A DNA stretch of 62,751 nucleotides from positions 1 through 62,751 of the forward strand of contig JAZREJ010000053.1 in assembly GCA_045660745.1 (NCBI GenBank). Reading direction: 5' to 3'. Shown piece by piece: positions 58,364-62,751 of this stretch; the first letter of the stretch is position 1, and the number at the start of each line of letters is the position of its first letter. The notes under the pieces are model-generated. The model was not told the DNA's origin, did no database searches, and worked only from the letters and a program-made list of their open reading frames with translations. The position numbers and the translations under genes were made by a program. This stretch comes from RGIG6353 sp045660745. Its GTDB lineage: Bacteria; Bacillota; Clostridia; Oscillospirales; SIG627.

Positions 58364-58392
58364 ATTATAGCATACCTTAAAGCATTTGTCAA
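58364..58392 (-). promoter_or_regulatory. consensus promoter of the TetR/acyl-CoA synthetase operon
   Basis: Perfect TTGACA (58387-58392) and TATAAT (58364-58369) separated by 17 bp on the minus strand. Confidence 0.88.
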
Positions 58393-58403
58393 GCATAGGT
58401 ATT

Positions 58404-59168
58404 TTATGAATTAAATCTTTGTGCAAAGCTTTGAGGCGATATACCGCAGTATTTTTTAAATGCCTTTGAAAATGTGAATACGTCGGGATAACCCACCGAG
58501 TGGGCGGTAGTTGCGACACTCATTTTCGAGTTTTGAAGAAGTGAGCGGGCGATAGTCATTCGGTGGCGCATAAGATATTTTGCGGGAGACAGTCCGGTCT
58601 CCTTTCTAAAAATATCCGAAAAATACGAGCGGTTTATACCGAGGTGTCTTGCAATATCCTCCACCCCGATTCCAAGCATATACTGAAGCTCAATATAGCT
58701 TTTTGCCTGCTCAACGTATCCCGCGGCAGTAGTGTGTCGGTCATCAAGAAGAGCAAAAAGCTCTATTATTTTAGAGAGCAGATAAAGATTTCTTCCGTTT
58801 TCAAACTCCTCACATTTTTTCATGTCACGAAAGATATGAAGTGCCGACGGACACGCTACCCTGTCCTCAAGCACAACAGGAAGCAAGTCACACTCAAAGC
58901 CAACCCATATATAACTCCACGGCTCTTTTGAATCTGCCTCGTAGTATGTCTCCACAAACGGAGGAATTGTAAACATTTCCCCCGCTCCGAGACTGTATTC
59001 CTTGCCGTTTATGAAAAATTTTCCATACCCCGATACAATGAAGTGCAAAAGCCAATGAGTGCGCACGGCGGGACCGAAGCCGTGACACGGCGAACAATCC
59101 TGATACCCGAACTGTACGGGATTTATGGGGGAAAGCTTTTTGTCCGTGATGGGAATCGAGGTTAACAT
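58404..59168 (-). CDS. AraC family transcriptional regulator
   Basis: A regulator of about 254 residues: cupin sensor (about 10-130, FFINGKEYSLGAGEMFTIPP) and C-terminal double HTH (about 150-252, GINRSYFSDIFRKETGLSPAKYL, given as GINRSYFSDIFRKE and TGLSPAKYL). The start at ATG 59168 follows AGGAGA. It is divergent from the GH4 gene at 59268, so it probably activates the GH4/GH31 operon in response to an alpha-galactoside or related sugar. The sensor has the sequence order of MsmR/RafR-type regulators. Confidence 0.9.
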   Translation of the reverse strand: MLTSIPITDKKLSPINPVQFGYQDCSPCHGFGPAVRTHWLLHFIVSGYGKFFINGKEYSLGAGEMFTIPPFVETYYEADSKEPWSYIWVGFECDLLPVVLEDRVACPSALHIFRDMKKCEEFENGRNLYLLSKIIELFALLDDRHTTAAGYVEQAKSYIELQYMLGIGVEDIARHLGINRSYFSDIFRKETGLSPAKYLMRHRMTIARSLLQNSKMSVATTAHSVGYPDVFTFSKAFKKYCGISPQSFAQRFNS

Positions 59169-59184
59169 ATATTCTCCTAATCTA

Positions 59185-59245
59185 ACAAAATGACATGTAA
59201 TATATAACATATTACCATTGCAAAATACATTTTGTCAAGTATAAT
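59185..59245 (+). promoter_or_regulatory. GH4 promoter and inverted repeats
   Basis: TTGCAA (59218-59223) and TATAAT (59240-59245) are 16 bp apart. CAAAAT-AC-ATTTTG (59221-59234) is a perfect palindrome between them, and ACAAAATG (59185-59192) is the complement of CATTTTGT (59228-59235). These may be AraC-type or repressor sites. Confidence 0.5.
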
Positions 59246-59267
59246 AAATATAACAGGAGGTGATTTT

Positions 59268-60587
59268 GTGAAAATCACATTTATGGGTGCGGGAAGCACC
59301 GTCTTTGTAAGAAACGTTATAGGCGACTGCATGTGCGTTGACTCTCTTAAAAATGCCGTTGTTGCGCTTTATGACATTGATGCATCAAGAATAGAGGAAA
59401 GCCGTACTATTCTCGATGCCATGATAAATACCAAAGGTGTCGGCATGAAGATTGAATGCTACGTCGGTGTTGAAAACCGTCGCGCGGCACTTGACGGCGC
59501 GACCTTTGTCGTAAACGCTATTCAGGTTGGAGGATATGATCCTTGTACCATTATCGACTTTGAAATCCCGAAAAAGTACGGTCTGCGTCAGACCATTGCC
59601 GATACTCTCGGTATCGGCGGTATAATGAGAGCGCTTCGTACCATTCCCGTTATGGACTCCTTTGCAAAGGAAATGGCAGAGGTCTGCCCTGACGCATGGC
59701 TTCTCAATTATACAAACCCCATGTCTATGCTGACAGGCTACATGCTCCGTTACACTCCCGTTAAGACAGTAGGTCTCTGTCACAGTGTACAGGTGTGCGT
59801 TGACGCGCTTTTCGGAGCACTTGATATGATGGACTATAAGGAAGGCGTCAAGAGCACAATTGCGGGTATCAACCACATGGGATGGCTTATAGATCTGCGC
59901 GACAGGAACGGCGTTGATCTCTATCCCGAGGTAAAGAGCCGAGTGGACGCTTATCTTGCAGATCCCGACAAGCTTGACAAGGTACGTATTGACTATATCA
60001 AGAACTTCGGATATTACTGCACCGAATCAAGTGAGCACAACGCTGAGTACAACATGTTCTACATCAAGAAAAATTATCCCGAGCTTATCAAAAAGTACAA
60101 CATTCCCCTTGACGAATATCCACGCAGATGTATAAATCAGATAGACGCATGGAAGAAGGAATATGCCGATATGCTGGAGCACGGCGTTAAGGAGCACAAC
60201 CGTTCCCATGAATATGCATCCTATATCATGCAATCTATCGTTGAGGATAAGCCCTATCAGATAGGCGGCAACGTGCTCAACACAAATCACCTTATCTCAA
60301 ACTTCCCTGAGGAAGCCTGCGTTGAGGTACCGTGTCTTGTAAACGGGGCGGGCATTCACCCTTGTCGTGTAGGAAAGCTTCCCGTACAGCTTGCTGCGAT
60401 GAATATGACCAACATTAACGTGCATCTTCTCACAATTGAAGCGGCTGTAACCCACAAGCGTGAGCATATCTATCAGGCAGCGATGCTTGATCCTCATACC
60501 GGAAGCGAGCTTGATATCGACACCATCAAGAAGATGGTTGACGAGCTCATTGACGCTCACGGCGACTATCTGCCCAAGTTTAACTAA
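59268..60587 (+). CDS. GH4 family glycosidase, alpha-galactosidase MelA-like
   Basis: A 439-residue GH4 enzyme, using NAD+ and a divalent metal in a redox-elimination mechanism. NAD loop KITFMGAGSTVFVRN at the N-terminus, IQVGGYDPCTIIDFEIPKKYG (shown split: QVGGYDPCTIIDF, EIPKKYG), metal Cys/His in GLCHSVQ and INHMGW. The order follows E. coli MelA closely (TIADTLGIGGIMRALRTIP). It starts at GTG 59268, with AGGAGGTGA 5 nt upstream. Cytoplasmic; likely cleaves alpha-galactosides, although galacturonides or glucosides remain possible. First of three genes on this strand with a 78-residue protein and GH31. Confidence 0.9.
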   Translation: MKITFMGAGSTVFVRNVIGDCMCVDSLKNAVVALYDIDASRIEESRTILDAMINTKGVGMKIECYVGVENRRAALDGATFVVNAIQVGGYDPCTIIDFEIPKKYGLRQTIADTLGIGGIMRALRTIPVMDSFAKEMAEVCPDAWLLNYTNPMSMLTGYMLRYTPVKTVGLCHSVQVCVDALFGALDMMDYKEGVKSTIAGINHMGWLIDLRDRNGVDLYPEVKSRVDAYLADPDKLDKVRIDYIKNFGYYCTESSEHNAEYNMFYIKKNYPELIKKYNIPLDEYPRRCINQIDAWKKEYADMLEHGVKEHNRSHEYASYIMQSIVEDKPYQIGGNVLNTNHLISNFPEEACVEVPCLVNGAGIHPCRVGKLPVQLAAMNMTNINVHLLTIEAAVTHKREHIYQAAMLDPHTGSELDIDTIKKMVDELIDAHGDYLPKFN

Positions 60588-60681
60588 AATGAATACACTC
60601 CCGCCTTTTGTACAATAATAATGAACGGAATTTGCAAGGCTTTCGCAAGCCTTCGCTGTAACGACAAAAGGAGGGAAATGT

Positions 60682-60918
60682 ATGAAAAGAAAAAAGACGA
60701 ATTCCTACGTATCAAACAATCCCATGATGGACGGCGTGGCAGAGGCTGAGCTCCCGATAATCGGAGCTGAGGCATATGATGCACCGCTTCCGTATACCAG
60801 AACGGAATCTCACGCAAGGAGAAGCGGTGACGGTTTGCACAAGATAAAATATCCCACAACAGGTGCCACCGACGTGTACAGCGTTCCGCCCGCCGTTTTC
60901 AAGGACAAGAAAAAATAA
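60682..60918 (+). CDS. small unrecognised protein (78 residues)
   Basis: A small basic-ended protein (MKRKKTNSY...FKDKKK) with no membrane segment or known domain. The middle is rich in proline, glycine and acidic residues (MMDGVAEAELPIIGAEAYDA, PYTRTESHARRSGDG), and looks partly disordered. It has the strongest ribosome site of the region (AAAGGAGGG, 6-7 nt spacing), which argues that it is translated. It lies between GH4 and GH31 genes. A role is not known. Confidence 0.6.
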   Translation: MKRKKTNSYVSNNPMMDGVAEAELPIIGAEAYDAPLPYTRTESHARRSGDGLHKIKYPTTGATDVYSVPPAVFKDKKK

Positions 60919-60923
60919 CAGGC

Positions 60924-60945
60924 GCCCTCCTAAAAAACGGAGGGC
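60924..60945 (+). other. hairpin between the small gene and the GH31 gene
   Basis: GCCCTCC (60924-60930) pairs with GGAGGGC (60939-60945), followed by A rather than T residues, so it is not a classical terminator on this strand. It may protect or segment the mRNA. Confidence 0.4.
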
Positions 60946-60984
60946 AAAAAAACTTTTAATCCTTTTTACAGGAGGATATGAGCT

Positions 60985-62544
60985 ATGAAATTTGAAATAT
61001 TGAAGGACGAATATTGGTGGGGCGGTCTTATTCATTTTGCGGATAAGATGCCGTTTGACTCAGAAACCGTATTCAAGGCAGATCTTGAAAGAGACAAGAT
61101 GACCCAATCAGCACCGCTGTTTTTATCAAGCAAAGGAAGGTATATCTGGAGCGAGGAATCCTTTGTTATTGAATTTAATAAAGGCACTGTCACTATCGAA
61201 TCGGAACACGAAGTGCTTTTGAAAGTGGCGGGAAAAACCCTTCGTGACGCATATTTGTGCGCTATGAAGAATCATTTCCCTTTCCGTGATGGAATCAAGA
61301 CACCCAGAGAATTTTATCTTCATCCACAGTTCAACACCTGGATGGAGCTTATCAAGGAACAGAAGCAGGATGAAATAATAAAATACGCCGAGGAGATAAT
61401 CGAGAACGGATACAAGCCCGGTATACTCATAATTGACGGCGGATGGCAAGTGCGCCAAGGCACTTGGGAGCCTGATCCGTCGATGATATACGATGCCAAA
61501 GCCATGGTAGACCGTCTTCATGAACTTGGCTTTATCGTCATGATATGGGTAAGCCCGTTTGTAACCTGTGAGGGCAAGACCTACCTTGACCTGTACATAC
61601 AGTATGCCGCAGAAGGGCAGATAAACAGACACCTTCTGAAATACGAGCATCTTGTACGTTATCCTAACGGCGAGCCCGCCATACAAAAATGGTGGAGTGG
61701 GTACAGTGCAATATACAATTTCATGCAACCCGCCGACAGAGAGCATATGGCATCTCAGCTTCAAAGGCTCATTGACGATTACGGAGTTGACGGCTTCAAG
61801 TTTGACGGTGGCTCATATAAACCCCAGTCCTTCTTGCTCGGCACCGATTTTTACGGAGGCTTTACTACGTCAGAGCTTAACAATGCCTGGATGGAATTTG
61901 CCTCGTCCTACAAATTTCATGAGGTAAAGGATTCCTGGAAGCAGGGCGGAAAGCCGATTATTCAAAGACTTTTTGACAAGAATCACACATGGGTCGGCAA
62001 TGGGCTCAACTGCCTCATTCCACACGGATGCTTCATCGGACTCATCGGCTCTCCCTTCGTATGTCCCGACATGATAGGAAGCGGTTCTTGGACGGCTTTC
62101 CTTTACGGAGAGCTGGACGAGGAGCTGTTTATCAGAATGGCGGAATGCTCTGCACTTTTCCCTATGATGCAGTTTTCGGCACTCCCGTGGCGACGCCTCT
62201 CAGAGGAAGGACAAAAAATATGCAAGAGCATGGCACTTCTTCACGAAAGAATGTACCCCGAGATTGAGCTTGTTCTCACAAACACCGAAAAAACAGGCGA
62301 GCCCATGATACGCAGTATGGAATACATGTTTCCAAATCACGGATATGAAAGGCTCAACGCACAGTTTATGTTCGGAGAAAACATACTCGTAGCGCCTGTT
62401 GTAACAAAAGGCGAAACCGAAAAGGAAGTCTTCATTCCCGACGGAGAATGGATAGAGCAGAACACGGGAGAAAGCTTCACAGGGCCTTGCCGTGTCACGG
62501 TAGATGCTCCGCTTGACAGACTTCCGTGGTTTATAAGAAAGTGA
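60985..62544 (+). CDS. GH31 family alpha-glycosidase, short form
   Basis: A 519-residue retaining alpha-glycosidase. Nucleophile region DYGVDGFKFDGG with D274 as predicted nucleophile; preceding barrel strands GILIIDGGWQ and FIVMIWVSPFVTCEG; PMMQFSALPWRR and the C-terminal beta domain with NILVAPVVTKGETEKEVFIPDG-type segment (VAPVVTKGETEKEVFIPDG). Canonical GH31 enzymes have 700-900 residues, so the N-terminal and C-terminal beta domains are reduced. No signal peptide. GGAGG precedes the ATG. With the GH4 enzyme it probably breaks down an alpha-linked galactoside or glucoside inside the cell. Confidence 0.88.
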   Translation: MKFEILKDEYWWGGLIHFADKMPFDSETVFKADLERDKMTQSAPLFLSSKGRYIWSEESFVIEFNKGTVTIESEHEVLLKVAGKTLRDAYLCAMKNHFPFRDGIKTPREFYLHPQFNTWMELIKEQKQDEIIKYAEEIIENGYKPGILIIDGGWQVRQGTWEPDPSMIYDAKAMVDRLHELGFIVMIWVSPFVTCEGKTYLDLYIQYAAEGQINRHLLKYEHLVRYPNGEPAIQKWWSGYSAIYNFMQPADREHMASQLQRLIDDYGVDGFKFDGGSYKPQSFLLGTDFYGGFTTSELNNAWMEFASSYKFHEVKDSWKQGGKPIIQRLFDKNHTWVGNGLNCLIPHGCFIGLIGSPFVCPDMIGSGSWTAFLYGELDEELFIRMAECSALFPMMQFSALPWRRLSEEGQKICKSMALLHERMYPEIELVLTNTEKTGEPMIRSMEYMFPNHGYERLNAQFMFGENILVAPVVTKGETEKEVFIPDGEWIEQNTGESFTGPCRVTVDAPLDRLPWFIRK

Positions 62545-62610
62545 TGTCGGAATTTTACCTTCGATTCACAAAAATGTACACCTTTTTGATGTACGCACTT
62601 TTAAAAAAAC

Positions 62611-62635
62611 AGCGCACCGTTTAACGCGGTGCGCT
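62611..62635. terminator. bidirectional terminator
   Basis: AGCGCACCG (62611-62619) pairs with CGGTGCGCT (62627-62635) between the convergent GH31 gene and the partial gene at the right edge. Confidence 0.8.
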
Positions 62636-62640
62636 TTGCT

Positions 62641-62751
62641 TTATGCATGTGTTTTCTTTTTGTCGAGCAGCCAATCTGCCAGCTCTTTATTGTAGGCTAT
62701 CTCCCAAACGTTGTGTCCATATTCCTCAGAGCGAACGTATTCAACCTCTCT
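62641..62751 (-). CDS. partial: C-terminal end of an alpha/beta hydrolase/esterase
   Basis: The last 36 codons of a minus-strand gene that continues beyond the window. The segment EEYGHNVWEIAYNKELADWLLDKKK matches (in two parts, EEYGHNVWEIAY and NKELADWLLDKKK) the C-terminus of PHB-depolymerase/phospholipase-type esterases, in which the histidine of G-H-N-x-W is the catalytic base and the W-L-L helix ends the fold. It was too short for automatic detection. Substrate cannot be judged from this fragment. Confidence 0.7.
   Translation of the reverse strand, partial: REVEYVRSEEYGHNVWEIAYNKELADWLLDKKKTHA

Overview
The window looks like chromosomal DNA of an anaerobic, carbohydrate-degrading member of the Bacillota, probably an uncultured gut-type member of class Clostridia. 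The evidence is AGGAGG-type ribosome binding sites, near-consensus TTGACA-17-TATAAT promoters, a T-box leader on thrS, a clostridial ECF sigma factor/DUF4367 pair, a glycyl radical enzyme, ferritin, a B12-dependent methionine synthase, and many cytoplasmic glycoside hydrolases under AraC-type regulators. There is no rRNA, tRNA, CRISPR array, transposase or phage module. The genus cannot be named from the sequence.

Layout. 1-0.34 kb: a nested repeat region. 0.34-6.5 kb: a lipoprotein, an AraC-GNAT fusion regulator, a DUF1015 protein, a LysR remnant, and a small redox/iron group (ferritin, Crp/Fnr regulator, thioredoxin) that shares one operator type. 5.7-10.5 kb: AraC regulator, glycyl radical enzyme, SGNH hydrolase and EamA transporter. 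11.6-17.0 kb: operon of class III aminotransferase, ceramidase-like protein, Gfo/Idh/MocA oxidoreductase and MFS transporter. 17.1-20.8 kb: DeoR-type regulator divergent from an FGGY kinase and an L-fucose-isomerase-type protein. 20.9-27.7 kb: a SLOG/ribbon-helix-helix pair, then exported proteins (two lipoproteins, a ricin-lectin/M23 peptidase, a small secreted protein) and an ECF sigma factor with its DUF4367 membrane partner. 27.8-30.6 kb: GH116-type glucosidase. 30.9-34.7 kb: metF, a MetH reactivation-domain protein and metH. 34.7-41.4 kb: AraC, Gfo/Idh/MocA, TIM-barrel isomerase, an unknown protein, a second ceramidase-like protein and an M20 amidohydrolase. 41.4-46.7 kb: argCJBDF. 46.7-47.4 kb: two small regulators framed by inverted repeats. 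47.5-53.8 kb: tandem DUF4838 genes, an SDR and an amino acid permease. 53.9-58.4 kb: thrS with its T-box, an acyl-CoA synthetase and a TetR regulator. 58.4-62.75 kb: AraC divergent from GH4, a 78-residue protein and GH31, then the 3' end of an alpha/beta hydrolase.

The most notable signals are regulatory. The same Crp-type palindrome lies at the same distance from the -10 elements of ferritin and thioredoxin, on either side of the Crp/Fnr gene. Perfect palindromes lie in the control regions of the DeoR, TetR and SLOG/RHH genes. Three ARG-box-like sites with a 21-bp period cover the argC promoter. Several small repeat families are scattered between genes. The best candidates for undescribed biochemistry are the glycyl radical enzyme locus, which has no activating enzyme in the window, and the two loci built around cytoplasmic ceramidase-like proteins.
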